This document shows positions 8,539 to 16,465 of a stretch of DNA of 45,832 nt, piece by piece (position 1 is the stretch's first letter; every line of letters begins with the position of its first letter). Below the pieces are notes generated by a model. It saw only the letters and a list, made by a program, of their open reading frames with translations. It made no database searches and was not told the DNA's origin. Both the position numbers and the translations under genes were made by a program. The stretch is taken from positions 1 through 45,832 of the forward strand of contig NZ_JADWDC010000036.1 of NCBI RefSeq assembly GCF_020640915.1, in the 5' to 3' direction. The DNA comes from Waterburya agarophytonicola KI4. GTDB lineage: Bacteria; Cyanobacteriota; Cyanobacteriia; Cyanobacteriales; Xenococcaceae.

Positions 8539-9048
8539 TTAAGTGGCAACACTCTGCCATTCCAAAACCACTTCTGGAGGAATGGATAGCTGGGTAGTTT
8601 CCTCACCTTTCATCGGTAAAGAGAGATTCAGTTTGGTTGCAGGTAACTGAGATAAAACATTTTGCATATCAAACTCACCGACATTGGCAGCAGGGGCTTT
8701 TTCGGCAAACACATCTTCAGCTTTAAATAAGTCTTTGTTAGTAGTAATTTGCAATGGTTGAGGGTGAGCAAAATCTGCTAATCCTGGAAAATCTACTAAC
8801 CGTAAATGGATCGTACTCGAACCATCTGCTTTGGTGCGTTTGAATAACACTACTTGCCAAGAATTACCGCGATCATCTTTTAATGTATGTCGCGATTGAA
8901 CTAATATTTGTCCTGGTGCTTCTTCCATTTGGCGGATCGAAGCAAAAGCTGGTTGAGTATGGAAATTATCTAAACCGATGAACAATAGCAGAACTATTGC
9001 AGCAATTAAAGTCAACTTGGATAAAAATCCGCGAATTCGATACCACAT
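8539..9048 (-). CDS. DUF3122 family exported protein
   Basis: A 169-residue protein with a basic start and a hydrophobic helix at about 12-27, then PAFAS, which resembles a signal peptide or membrane anchor. The body, starting MEEAPGQILVQSRHTLKDDRG and continuing WQVVLFKR, matches the cyanobacterial DUF3122 family of unknown function. It lies inside the SQR/cysK operon, 21 bp before the Nudix-like gene. The mature domain would face the periplasm or thylakoid lumen. No catalytic motif is visible. Confidence 0.7.
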   Translation of the reverse strand: MWYRIRGFLSKLTLIAAIVLLLFIGLDNFHTQPAFASIRQMEEAPGQILVQSRHTLKDDRGNSWQVVLFKRTKADGSSTIHLRLVDFPGLADFAHPQPLQITTNKDLFKAEDVFAEKAPAANVGEFDMQNVLSQLPATKLNLSLPMKGEETTQLSIPPEVVLEWQSVAT

Positions 9049-9136
9049 TAAATTTGTCCTTTTTTAATAAGTTACTAGGTTAGGCTTTATTTTCGATCCT
9101 TTGTTCTTTGTTATCAATGACAGCTAATGTTTCTTT

Positions 9137-9180
9137 CTGCCTCCTGCCTTCTGCCTTCTGCCTTCTGCCTTCTGCCTTCT
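9137..9180. repeat. Heptanucleotide tandem repeat (CTGCCTT, six units)
   Basis: Six consecutive 7-bp units, the first CTGCCTC and the rest CTGCCTT, fill the gap between the DUF3122 and DUF3365 genes. This is the short tandemly repeated repetitive (STRR) type of repeat known from cyanobacteria. Three other 7-bp repeats with different units occur in this window. Confidence 0.9.
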
Positions 9181-9186
9181 ATTAAA

Positions 9187-9768
9187 TTATTCAGCTTCAA
9201 GATAGGGAATAAACGCCGAATACATTCCCCGCAAGTCGCCGACATTAAAATCAAAAGCTAAATCTTGAGGATATTTATCTTTAACAAACTGTGGACGAGC
9301 ATTTTTACCGCCATGACAAGCAAGACAGCTAGATTCAACATTAATGCGACGATAGTAACGAGTACCTTGTTGACCATCAATGGTTTCTGAATCCCAAAAT
9401 CCCATCAATTCTGGATCGTTTTTAAACTTTGCTAGTGCCATAACAGCGTGTAAATTGTCGGGCGCGTGAGCAGGATTGCGATATTTAGTAGCAATCTGTT
9501 TGACCTGCCAGCCATTTTCTTTACTTAGCTGCATGGCTCTCATCCCTACTGGTTTACAAACCTCTTTAAAAGTCTCTATTGTCGGTTCGGTAGTTGAACC
9601 TTCTAAGGTAGAAGCTAACCCAGAGCGCATCGCGTCGAGATTTTCAATTTCCTGTACCGCTTTGGCTAACTGAGTAGGATCGGTTTGAGCGTTAGCCAAA
9701 GAAGGATTCGCAATTAAGAGTAGAACCATAACTACGAATCCTATTAAAACTCGGTTCAAATATTTCAT
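9187..9768 (-). CDS. DUF3365 (Tll0287-like) exported c-type heme protein
   Basis: About 193 residues from ATG 9768; a TTG two codons upstream is also open. A signal peptide covers about residues 1-28 (VMVLLLIANPSLANA). A single heme c attachment site CLACH lies at 148-152. C71 in KEVCKPVG is conserved in Tll0287-like proteins, where it has been reported as an unusual axial thiolate ligand. The fold is PAS-like and the protein would sit in the periplasm or lumen. Members of this family are thought to sense redox state or small molecules. Here it is cotranscribed with a type I-like SQR and an ArsR regulator, suggesting a sulfide- or redox-linked job (inference). Confidence 0.82.
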   Translation of the reverse strand: MKYLNRVLIGFVVMVLLLIANPSLANAQTDPTQLAKAVQEIENLDAMRSGLASTLEGSTTEPTIETFKEVCKPVGMRAMQLSKENGWQVKQIATKYRNPAHAPDNLHAVMALAKFKNDPELMGFWDSETIDGQQGTRYYRRINVESSCLACHGGKNARPQFVKDKYPQDLAFDFNVGDLRGMYSAFIPYLEAE

Positions 9769-9792
9769 TTTCAATGTCTTGTGCTTTTAAAA

Positions 9793-10143
9793 TTAACAGT
9801 TATGTAACTCGGCGATCGCCTTTGACAAGCTAATTTCCACCGCTTTGATTTCCTCCGCAGTTTTGTCTTCCAGTGCCATTGCCAAGAGAGACAAGCTAAT
9901 TTCCACCGCATCATCTCGATCCATAATCAAACCCAATTCCTCCGCAGTACCTAAGAGACTTGGTAGTTTTTGGGGATGTTCGACGTTAAATGTTAAATGG
10001 ACAGCAGAAGTATCTTTTTTTCCTGGTTCTGGCTGGTCTTCTAAAATTGATACTTGATGCCCCGTAAGTGTAATGCTGGTGACATTACTCATTGCTGTTA
10101 GTTTGCCAGTTTTAAGGGGATTAGTTACTAGTTTAGTAGTCAT
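9793..10143 (-). CDS. Small protein of unknown function
   Basis: 116 residues, not recognised. The ATG at 10143 is preceded by a near-perfect AGGAGGT, so expression is likely. The protein is soluble and acidic in its C-terminal half. Two related segments, AVEISLSLLAMALEDKTAEE and AVEISLSKAIAEL, suggest a short internal duplication or paired helices. The only cysteine is the penultimate region residue in ELHNC. It lies in the operon between the arsR gene (copy 2) and the DUF3365 heme protein, 18 bp before the latter. Confidence 0.6.
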   Translation of the reverse strand: MTTKLVTNPLKTGKLTAMSNVTSITLTGHQVSILEDQPEPGKKDTSAVHLTFNVEHPQKLPSLLGTAEELGLIMDRDDAVEISLSLLAMALEDKTAEEIKAVEISLSKAIAELHNC

Positions 10144-10239
10144 GTCGTACCTCCTGGGTAAGTTTGAGAGATTTAATAATTAAGACTTCACTCAAAACCA
10201 TAGATTGATAAGTTGAGGAAGTTATGAAGGAAGATATTT

Positions 10240-10539
10240 TCAGGATTCTGGCTCGATCTGGCGATCGCCTTGGCTACATAAATCGAGTAAATCTAAATCG
10301 ATAATGCGGTAATAACGGCAGATACCAACTCGGCGACAAGCGACAACTCCCGCACTTTTAAGTAACTGTAAATGCTTGGAAACATTGGCTTGATTCAGCT
10401 TAGTGAGATCGCATATTTCACTGACGCTACGTTCCTCTCGACAAATCGCTTGTAAAATCCGTAAACGACTTGCTTCACTGAGAAGCTTAAAACGATCTGC
10501 CAGTTTTTCTAATTGATGGAGTTCCAGAGTCCTTTTCAT
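10240..10539 (-). CDS. ArsR-family regulator, copy 2
   Basis: About 99 residues if translated from ATG 10539, which has AAGGTG just upstream; a TTG at 10632 would add 31 residues of low complexity. The winged-helix core is LSEASRLRILQAICREE and KLNQANVSKHLQLLKSAG. Cysteines follow the SRLRIL core (C33), lie in SEIC (C43), in the wing (VACRRVGIC, C68 and C74) and near the C-terminus (LLDLC, C88). The pattern is richer than in the other two ArsR copies of this window, so thiol or persulfide sensing is likely but the pairing is unclear. It is the second gene of the operon headed by the three-cysteine SQR. Confidence 0.78.
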   Translation of the reverse strand: MKRTLELHQLEKLADRFKLLSEASRLRILQAICREERSVSEICDLTKLNQANVSKHLQLLKSAGVVACRRVGICRYYRIIDLDLLDLCSQGDRQIEPES

Positions 10540-10647
10540 CTCACCTTTGGTTATTTCAGTAATTGACGAAGTCAGAGGAACAGTTGCGGGTAAAGCCTTA
10601 CTCGTCGTCTCACGGCGGAGTCTCTCTGACAAGTAGCAGAATAATGT

Positions 10648-11979
10648 TTAACTTTTAACCACCTCTTGATTTGTATCAGTTATTTTTTGATTATCTCCTT
10701 CAGATAGTTTGAGGGATTTCAGCATCGATAAGCCAAATAACAAGCGCAATCCTAATTTTTCAAACCAAGGCATTCCCAAGCCCCAGCGCATCTTCAGCAG
10801 AAAATATTCCTCAAAGGCTGCCTTAACCCAATTCACCCAAAGTCCTCGCACTGCATAGGAATATCGTCGTTTGCCAGTAACAGGATCGGGAAGGACAGGG
10901 GCAGCAATATAAGCAATGCCAATATTGCCGTATTCGGCAAAGCAGAGAGCTTCTAAAGTCGGTTTGGTTAAAGGCGATTTAATCGCTCCCAATTCCACAG
11001 CAATATTATGTGCCACTGCTACGCCCATAGCTTCGGTCATTTGTCCACTTTTAGGTAAGCCGATGGGAACGGTAGTTTGTTCTGGCTGTTCTAAATGCAC
11101 CCCCACCCCCAAAGCATAAACAGAGGGGAAATCTGGATGTCTTTGGTCAGGTAGTACGGGAATAAATCCTTTTTCGCTAGTCAATCCAGGTACTTTCCGC
11201 AGAAACTCAACTCCCCGAAAAGAAGGGAGAATCATCGAATATTTAAAGGGAAGTTGGCAGCCGTCAGCTAAAGTAATGTTCTGTGGATCTATGTGAGTAA
11301 TTCTGGCATTGGCGATCGCCTTAATTCCCCGTTCTGCCATCAGTTCTTCCGTCAATTTTTGGGCATTTTTAATCCCTCCTACCCCTGTATGACCGATATA
11401 AGGTTCTGGGGTGACGTAGGTAATGTTTACTTTGTCTCGTATTCCCCGACGACGCAATTCCCAATCTGCCATCAAGACGAACTCATAAGCAGGACCAAAG
11501 CATCCCGTACCTGGCATTGCTCCCACTACTAAATCTCCTGGGTTTTCTAGAAATTCTAACCAAGCATCTCTCGCGTGCAGGGCATGATCGGGAGTACAGA
11601 CAGACTGGGTATATCCTCCATGAGGTCCTAATCCTGGGATTTCTTCAAAGGCTAAAGAAGCTCCTGTGGCGATCGCCAAGTAATCGTAATCAATAACTTG
11701 GGTTTCTTCGACAGTAATTTTCTTGGTTTGAGGATTGAGAGCGGTAACTTTTCCCGCTACCCATTCAATTCCCTGTCTTCGTGTCAACCGCTTTAAATCT
11801 AGTTGAATATGTTCTAGGGGGTTGAGATTTAACGCGACTCTGATTAATCCTGGGATGAAAGTAAATTGAGGTTTATCGGAAATTAAAGTAACGGTGTGTT
11901 CTTTGGGCAAATAATGCCTTAATTCATAGGCTGTGGGTAATCCTCCTAGTCCTCCTCCAATTACTACAATATTAGCCAT
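10648..11979 (-). CDS. Sulfide:quinone oxidoreductase, type I-like (three-cysteine)
   Basis: A 443-residue flavoprotein, distinct from the SQR at 2343. The FAD motif GGGLGG is at 8-13. Three cysteines, C128 (SVCTPDHA), C160 (GTGCFGPAYEF) and C346 (EALCFAEYGN), have nearly the spacing of the catalytic trio of type I SQR from Aquifex (124, 156, 347). A C-terminal amphipathic segment (residues ~380-425, WVNWVKAAFEEYFLLKMRWG) would dock it on the membrane. It would feed electrons from sulfide to plastoquinone. It heads the minus-strand operon ending in cysK, with an operator-like site at 12064-12085. Substrate could also be another reduced sulfur species; SQR-family membership is clear, exact class less so. 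Confidence 0.85.
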   Translation of the reverse strand: MANIVVIGGGLGGLPTAYELRHYLPKEHTVTLISDKPQFTFIPGLIRVALNLNPLEHIQLDLKRLTRRQGIEWVAGKVTALNPQTKKITVEETQVIDYDYLAIATGASLAFEEIPGLGPHGGYTQSVCTPDHALHARDAWLEFLENPGDLVVGAMPGTGCFGPAYEFVLMADWELRRRGIRDKVNITYVTPEPYIGHTGVGGIKNAQKLTEELMAERGIKAIANARITHIDPQNITLADGCQLPFKYSMILPSFRGVEFLRKVPGLTSEKGFIPVLPDQRHPDFPSVYALGVGVHLEQPEQTTVPIGLPKSGQMTEAMGVAVAHNIAVELGAIKSPLTKPTLEALCFAEYGNIGIAYIAAPVLPDPVTGKRRYSYAVRGLWVNWVKAAFEEYFLLKMRWGLGMPWFEKLGLRLLFGLSMLKSLKLSEGDNQKITDTNQEVVKS

Positions 11980-12063
11980 TGGTATATTCCTCTTGCTTAA
12001 ATTTGGTTATTAGTCATTTGTGTCGATTGACGATCTATCTTTAATTTAGATTTATTCAATATT

Positions 12064-12085
12064 TATATAACCAATAAGTTATATA
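12064..12085. promoter_or_regulatory. Operator-like palindrome, site 4 (type I-like SQR operon)
   Basis: A 22-bp palindrome with perfect 8-bp arms, TATATAAC and GTTATATA, separated by CAATAA. It lies 85 bp upstream of the SQR ATG at 11979. It shows the strongest arms of the twelve-site set. Confidence 0.75.
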
Positions 12086-12213
12086 GTGATAATAACAGAA
12101 TTGTGAAATTCGTCAAAAGATTAAAAATTTAACTTCAATAGAAGTTACTCTCCTGTAAACCAAAATTAGTTCTCTGGATTCAATTTAAATTTATTTCGTC
12201 CAATTACTTGACT

Positions 12214-12233
12214 AAATTACTAAATAGTAATAT
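12214..12233. promoter_or_regulatory. Operator-like palindrome, site 5 (DUF302/Rieske operon)
   Basis: AAATTACTAAATAGTAATAT, with perfect inner arms ATTACTA and TAGTAAT, lies 64 bp upstream of the DUF302 start. The 317-bp divergent region 11980-12296 therefore holds one site per direction. It also holds a short inverted repeat, AACTTC and GAAGTT, at 12131-12146. Confidence 0.73.
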
Positions 12234-12296
12234 GTTGATAATTAAGAAGTGTAAACTTACTCATCACAACCAACTTCACAACAACGAGGTATATCA

Positions 12297-12707
12297 ATGA
12301 ATCACTTCAGTAAAGTATTAGACACATCATTTGAAGAAGCGATCGCGCAAGTAACCAACGCCCTGAGAGAAGAAGGTATGGGCATTTTGACCGAAATTGA
12401 TGTCCAAGCTGCTTTTAAAAAGAAACTGGATGTAGATTTCCGCAACTATAAAATTCTTGGGGCTTGTCATCCTCAAATTGCCTATCAAATGCTCCAAACC
12501 GATGATAAAGCAGGAGTTTTCTATCCATGCAATGTCGTCGTCCAAGAACATGAAGATGGCAGAGTTGAGGTATCGGCAGTCGATCCTTTAATGATGTTTC
12601 TGACCATTCACAGTCCTAAAGCGAAAGAAATTGCCCTCGATGCAAGTCAAAAGATGCAAAGGGTAATCGAAAGCCTTGGTTCGCCTGAATTAGTCGCTCA
12701 AAGTTAG
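12297..12707 (+). CDS. DUF302 family protein
   Basis: A 136-residue soluble protein matching DUF302: the opening SFEEAIAQVTNALREEGMGILTEIDVQ and the central LGACHPQIAYQML plus FYPCNVVVQE are typical. The family is small, widespread in sulfur- and metal-stress contexts, and without a settled function. Two cysteines (LGACHP and FYPCN) might bind a metal or sulfur. It is the first gene of the plus-strand run, just behind operator-like site 5, with an AACGAGGT ribosome-binding region upstream of the ATG. Confidence 0.82.
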   Translation: MNHFSKVLDTSFEEAIAQVTNALREEGMGILTEIDVQAAFKKKLDVDFRNYKILGACHPQIAYQMLQTDDKAGVFYPCNVVVQEHEDGRVEVSAVDPLMMFLTIHSPKAKEIALDASQKMQRVIESLGSPELVAQS

Positions 12708-12754
12708 TTAGATATCTGCAAAGCAAAATAATTTAATTTAAGGAGAAAATAATC

Positions 12755-12964
12755 ATGTTTAATAATGTAGGAACAGGCGATCGCATCATTCGTTTAATTT
12801 TAGCTAGTGCCTTAGCTTATTTCGGTTTATTAATCTATAGCGGTTCGGCTTTAGGTATTGGTTTGACTATTGCAGGTGCTGTCTTAGCAATCAGTGCTTT
12901 AGCTGGTTCGTGTATGCTTTATGGCTTATTGGGCATCAATACTCGTAAACCCCAACAAAACTAA
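12755..12964 (+). CDS. DUF2892 small membrane protein (YgaP C-terminal-like)
   Basis: 69 residues with two membrane helices (RLILASALAYFGLLIYSG and GLTIAGAVLAISALAGSCMLYGLLG). This matches the DUF2892 membrane domain, which elsewhere is fused to rhodanese in YgaP and is thought to help move sulfur or thiocyanate across the membrane. A strong AAGGAG lies before the ATG. Two rhodanese genes occur further along the same run, so a partner role is plausible but inferred. Confidence 0.85.
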   Translation: MFNNVGTGDRIIRLILASALAYFGLLIYSGSALGIGLTIAGAVLAISALAGSCMLYGLLGINTRKPQQN

Positions 12965-12993
12965 ATAATAAAAATTTAAGGAGGTATTAACAA

Positions 12994-13527
12994 ATGGAAG
13001 AAAGTCTTCCCTTAGAAAGTCCATCTATGTCACGACGGCAGTTACTCAATTTTCTCACTGGTGCAGCGATTGCTGCTACTGCTGGTGCAGCCCTGTATCC
13101 TGTAGGTAAATATTTCATCCCACCCTCTGAAGTTGGCGAAGATGGCTCGATACTGGCAAAGGATATTAACGGTAATGTTATTCCTGCCAGTCAAATTTTA
13201 GCAGAACCCCCTGAAACTCGCGCTTTGGTAGCGGGACTTGCTGGAGAACCGACCTATTTAACTATTAAAGAAGACGGTACGCTGCATCCTTGGGGCATCG
13301 TGGATAATTGCACCCATCTAGGCTGTACTTTCCCTTGGAATGAAAATGACGCTCAATTCCAATGTCCCTGTCACGGTTCTCGCTACGATGATGAAGGGAG
13401 AGTGGTAAGAGGTCCTGCTCCTCTACCTTTGCGACTGGCTCATATAAATGTTGAAGGGGATTATATTCGCATTTCTCCTTGGACTGAAACCGACCCCCGT
13501 ACAGGTGAAAAACCCTGGTGGGTTTAG
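12994..13527 (+). CDS. Rieske 2Fe-2S protein, alternative PetC of cytochrome b6f
   Basis: A 177-residue Rieske protein close in length and layout to PetC. A twin-arginine start (SRRQLLNFL) and one membrane anchor (about 17-36) lead to the flexible hinge and the lumenal head. Cluster ligands are C106/H108 in CTHLGC and C124/H127 in CPCHGSRY, with disulfide cysteines C111 and C126. The Ser and Tyr of CHGSRY are those associated with a high redox potential. The C-terminal [13 protein letters not shown] is PetC-like. A perfect AGGAGGT precedes the ATG. Cyanobacteria carry minor PetC isoforms; placement among sulfide genes suggests this one serves electron flow from SQR-reduced plastoquinone (inference). 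Confidence 0.9.
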   Translation: MEESLPLESPSMSRRQLLNFLTGAAIAATAGAALYPVGKYFIPPSEVGEDGSILAKDINGNVIPASQILAEPPETRALVAGLAGEPTYLTIKEDGTLHPWGIVDNCTHLGCTFPWNENDAQFQCPCHGSRYDDEGRVVRGPAPLPLRLAHINVEGDYIRISPWTETDPRTGEKPWWV

Positions 13528-13539
13528 CTCATACCTTTC

Positions 13540-13599
13540 AAGGTGGGCAAATTTTTTTCAAGCATATTGAAGAGTTACACTTGCTGATTTGCCCACCTT
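13540..13599. repeat. 13-bp perfect inverted repeat between the Rieske and NifX-like genes
   Basis: AAGGTGGGCAAAT at 13540-13552 and its exact complement at 13587-13599 enclose a 34-base loop. The structure fills most of the 115-bp gap. It lacks a clean trailing T-tract on the plus strand, though ACTTTTCTT follows. It could attenuate transcription, protect the mRNA end, or be a small palindromic repeat element. Confidence 0.75.
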
Positions 13600-13642
13600 A
13601 CTTTTCTTGATCATTTCTCAAAAAAACTGAAATATAAAAACC

Positions 13643-14056
13643 ATGGAAATTGCCGTTGCCAGTCAAAATAAAAGCAGCATAACAAGTCATACAGGGAAAT
13701 GCCGAAACTTCTGGATTTATGAAGTCAACCCCAAAGAAGTCCTCGGTAAAGAGCTTATAGAACTATCCTCAGAACACACTTTCTACAATAGTTCTCCCCA
13801 TGACCCCCATCCTTTAGATAATGTTCGAGTTTTAATTTCAGGAAAGATAGGAAAGGGATTGATGCGTCGTTTAGAAAAACAAGGAATTGAAGGAGTCGTA
13901 ACTTTGGAAAGCGATCCAGATTTAGCGGTTATTTCCTACTTGGAAAATTCCTTAGTCCAAGAAATATTGCAACCAAAACCTCCATCAAGGGAACGCAGAC
14001 ATCTTCAGGGACACAAACATCAGCATCGTTACAGACACGCTTACAACTGTAGTTAA
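13643..14056 (+). CDS. NifX/NifB-like iron-molybdenum-cofactor-binding domain protein
   Basis: A 137-residue protein of the dinitrogenase iron-molybdenum cofactor biosynthesis family (NifX/NafY/MTH1175-like): ASQNKSSITSHTGKCRNFWIYEV at the start and the glycine-rich GKIGKGLMRRLEKQGIEGVVT in the middle. No other nif gene is seen, so a role in nitrogen fixation is unlikely. Stand-alone members are thought to bind metal or Fe-S precursors. The C-terminal tail is rich in His and Arg (residues 116-135), a possible metal-binding tail. It lies behind the Rieske gene across a hairpin-forming gap. Confidence 0.8.
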   Translation: MEIAVASQNKSSITSHTGKCRNFWIYEVNPKEVLGKELIELSSEHTFYNSSPHDPHPLDNVRVLISGKIGKGLMRRLEKQGIEGVVTLESDPDLAVISYLENSLVQEILQPKPPSRERRHLQGHKHQHRYRHAYNCS

Positions 14057-14087
14057 GCAAAAGCTTTTTAATTTAAAGGAGTTTAAA

Positions 14088-14465
14088 ATGACATCTATCG
14101 CAAATTCCCCACCACAAGTTATTAACCTCTCCCCAGAAGAATTTACCCAGTTACCCCAACCACCTCGGTTAATTGATGTTCGCAGCAAGTTTGAGTATGG
14201 TGTGTTTCATGCTCCCAATGCTATCAACCTCAGTCTGCCTCGCATTTTGATGAATAATCCTCCCTGGTTGAGTCGTTATGTTTTACCTCAATGGTTTCAG
14301 GAGTTACCCGAAGATGAACCCATTGCCCTAATCTGTTTAACTTCTCATCGTAGCCCTATCGCAGCCGAACAACTTACTAAAGCTGGATTTACTGAAGTCT
14401 ACAACGTTACGGGTGGCATGATGGAGTGGAAAGAATTAGGGTTGCCTACTTGTAAAGGAAAATAA
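14088..14465 (+). CDS. Rhodanese-like sulfurtransferase, cytoplasmic
   Basis: A 125-residue single-domain rhodanese. Conserved blocks are RLIDVRSKFEYGVFHAPNAINLSL and the active-site loop CLTSHR (C83 to R88), ending in GGMMEWKELGLP. It would carry sulfane sulfur as a cysteine persulfide. The active loop is six residues, the single-domain sulfurtransferase type. AAAGGAG lies upstream of the ATG. Its genes-in-row with a DUF2892 membrane protein mirrors the YgaP fusion. Confidence 0.88.
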   Translation: MTSIANSPPQVINLSPEEFTQLPQPPRLIDVRSKFEYGVFHAPNAINLSLPRILMNNPPWLSRYVLPQWFQELPEDEPIALICLTSHRSPIAAEQLTKAGFTEVYNVTGGMMEWKELGLPTCKGK

Positions 14466-14574
14466 GCTCATAAATTCCTCAAATTAAATAAAGATTATTG
14501 GTTTAATTACTGGCGTTTTATAGAACTTGCCATAACCAACAATTCACACAAATCAATTATCAGAGGAAAACAAA

Positions 14575-15045
14575 ATGAACTTCGAGATTCCTGAAACAAT
14601 TAAAACTTGGTCGCAATTTTTCCATCCCATCATTATGTGGGTTTTGTTTGCCACTGCCATTTATGCCCTGTATCTCGGTTGGCAAATTCGCCGTACTCGT
14701 AATGCTCCCAAAGAACTCCGCCAAGAACTTGTCAAACAAAATTTTAGCAATAGACATCATCGAGTTGGTTCAATTTTACTCGCTTTAATGGTGCTAGGGG
14801 CTTTGGGCGGAATGGCAGTAACTTACATTAACAACGGCAAATTGTTTGTTGGACCTCACTTATTAGCAGGATTGGGCATGGTAGGACTTATTGCTACATC
14901 TGCTTCTTTAGTTCCATATATGCAAAAGGGAAATGACTTGGCTCGTTACAGTCATATTTCCCTCAACGCAATACTTTTAGCATTATTTAGCTGGCAAGCA
15001 ATAACAGGGGTACAGATCGTACAGAAGATTATCAGTAATTTGTAA
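14575..15045 (+). CDS. DUF4079 family four-helix membrane protein
   Basis: A 156-residue polytopic protein matching the DUF4079 family found in phototrophs. Four membrane segments lie at about 18-38, 65-85, 93-113 and 125-145. Histidines at helix positions (FFHPIIMW, NRHHRVGS, GPHLLAG, YSHISLNAI) resemble the heme ligands of b561-type cytochromes, so membrane electron transfer or heme binding is possible. AGAGGA precedes the ATG. Its neighbours are rhodanese and a BASS/ACR3-type carrier. Function is unknown. Confidence 0.72.
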   Translation: MNFEIPETIKTWSQFFHPIIMWVLFATAIYALYLGWQIRRTRNAPKELRQELVKQNFSNRHHRVGSILLALMVLGALGGMAVTYINNGKLFVGPHLLAGLGMVGLIATSASLVPYMQKGNDLARYSHISLNAILLALFSWQAITGVQIVQKIISNL

Positions 15046-15161
15046 TTTTTTAGCAAGTGGAGATCGCTGTCCTCTGCCTCCTGCCTACATGCGGCTAAAG
15101 CCTTTGTGCCTTCGATGAGAATACCGCTTCAAACTTATCTAATGAAAAAGAATTTAAACCC

Positions 15162-16148
15162 ATGTGGAAAATATTATCCGCCCTGAAAAAAAATCTAGTT
15201 TGGTCAGTTCCCGCATTTATGATTGCAGGGATTATCTTCGGCGCGTTGGCTGATGCGAGTTTCCTCAAAGCTGCGATCGTTCCTCTGACTTTTTTGATGG
15301 TTTATCCGATGATGATTAACCTTCAGATCGCTAAAGTCTTTGCGGGGGGAGATTTTAAACTGCAAGCTATTACTCAAATAATTAACTTTGCCGTTGTACC
15401 TTTCTTTGCTTTCGGCATTGGTAAACTGTTTTTTAACGATCGCCCGTTAGTTTTACTAGGATTATTACTCACTTCCCTACTTCCCACCAGTGGCATGACC
15501 ATATCTTGGACTGGCTTTGCTAGGGGAAATCTCAATGCTGCGATTAAGATGACGGTGATTGGATTAATTGCTGGTTCTTTGGCTGCGCCTCTTTATGCCA
15601 AATGGCTCATGGGTACGGCAGTAGAAATCCCTTTAGTTGATGTTTTTAAACAGATTGTGATGATCGTCTTTCTGCCGATGTTATTGGGGTTTGTCACCAA
15701 AAAAATCTTGATTGCTACGGTAGGGGAGAGTAAATATAATCGCAATCTCAAGCAAAAGTTCCCTGTCTTTTCTACCATTGGCGTACTCGGCATCGTATTT
15801 GTAGCAATGGCATTAAAAGCCAAGTCCATTGTTAGCAATCCTCTAGAAGTTCTATCCTTCTTTGTACCTCTACTAATTATTTACGGTTTCAATTTTGTTT
15901 TAAGTACTATTATCGGCAAAGCTTTATTCAATCGGGGCGATGCGATCGCTCTTGTGTACGGTACGGTAATGCGGAATCTTTCTATTGCTTTGGCGATCGC
16001 CATTACCGTCTTTGGTTCGGAACAAGGTTCGGAAATCGCCCTAATCATTGCGATGGGTTACATCATCCAGGTTCAATCCGCAGCCTGGTATGTCAAGTTA
16101 ACCGACAGAATCTTTGGCATACCTGCGATCAAAGCACAACTTGAATAA
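15162..16148 (+). CDS. Bile acid:sodium symporter / ACR3 superfamily carrier
   Basis: A 328-residue protein with about ten membrane helices of the BASS/ACR3 fold. The segment LTSLLPTSGMTISWTGFARGN corresponds to the fourth-helix region where true ACR3 arsenite carriers hold an essential cysteine. Here no cysteine is present, so arsenite efflux is doubtful. With sulfur genes on both sides, an organic or sulfur oxyanion is a more likely cargo (inference). There is no ArsC, ArsH or ArsM nearby. The start has no strong ribosome-binding site. Confidence 0.78.
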   Translation: MWKILSALKKNLVWSVPAFMIAGIIFGALADASFLKAAIVPLTFLMVYPMMINLQIAKVFAGGDFKLQAITQIINFAVVPFFAFGIGKLFFNDRPLVLLGLLLTSLLPTSGMTISWTGFARGNLNAAIKMTVIGLIAGSLAAPLYAKWLMGTAVEIPLVDVFKQIVMIVFLPMLLGFVTKKILIATVGESKYNRNLKQKFPVFSTIGVLGIVFVAMALKAKSIVSNPLEVLSFFVPLLIIYGFNFVLSTIIGKALFNRGDAIALVYGTVMRNLSIALAIAITVFGSEQGSEIALIIAMGYIIQVQSAAWYVKLTDRIFGIPAIKAQLE

Positions 16149-16189
16149 GCGATCGTAATTCAAACACACTTAATTATTGGAGAAACACA

Positions 16190-16462
16190 ATGAGAAATAG
16201 AAATAGAAAATTTAAGCGGTATGGCTTGCCAATTCTAGAGGATTCTTTTGTGGGAAAAGTGGAAGCTCCCGAAACCTTGGAAATCGCCTGTCAAATGGGT
16301 GTAGAAGCAGAAATTGCTAATGTAAAAATGTACGATCGCTTCCTTGATTTTGTCCGAGAAAGTGACTTAAGAGACACCTTTACCCAACTGCGTTATGTTT
16401 CCCAAAACAAGCACAAAGTAGCATTTGAAAGATGCCTCAATTCCAGAAGATCCAAAATATAA
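16190..16462 (+). CDS. Small ferritin-like (DUF2202-like) protein
   Basis: 90 residues. The segment from residue 25, APETLEIACQMGVEAEIANV followed by KMYDRFLDF and LRDTFTQLRYVSQNKH, looks like one helical hairpin of the ferritin-like DUF2202 family, with Glu and His at possible metal positions. It is shorter than usual members, so it would need to dimerise to build a four-helix bundle. A GGAG lies before the ATG, and only 3 bp separate its stop from the methyltransferase gene. Confidence 0.65.
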   Translation: MRNRNRKFKRYGLPILEDSFVGKVEAPETLEIACQMGVEAEIANVKMYDRFLDFVRESDLRDTFTQLRYVSQNKHKVAFERCLNSRRSKI

Positions 16463-16465
16463 ATT

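Noticed and set aside
12131-12146. AACTTC/GAAGTT inverted repeat as an additional operator
   Set aside because: Six-base arms in AT-rich DNA are easily found by chance and no second copy was noticed.
13643-14056. Part of a nitrogen-fixation cluster
   Set aside because: Only a stand-alone NifX-like domain is present; no nitrogenase or nif assembly gene is in the window.
15162-16148. Arsenic-resistance operon (ArsR plus ACR3-like carrier plus methyltransferase)
   Set aside because: The carrier lacks the conserved ACR3 cysteine, no arsC or arsH is present, the methyltransferase resembles METTL7 rather than ArsM, and the neighbours are sulfur genes.
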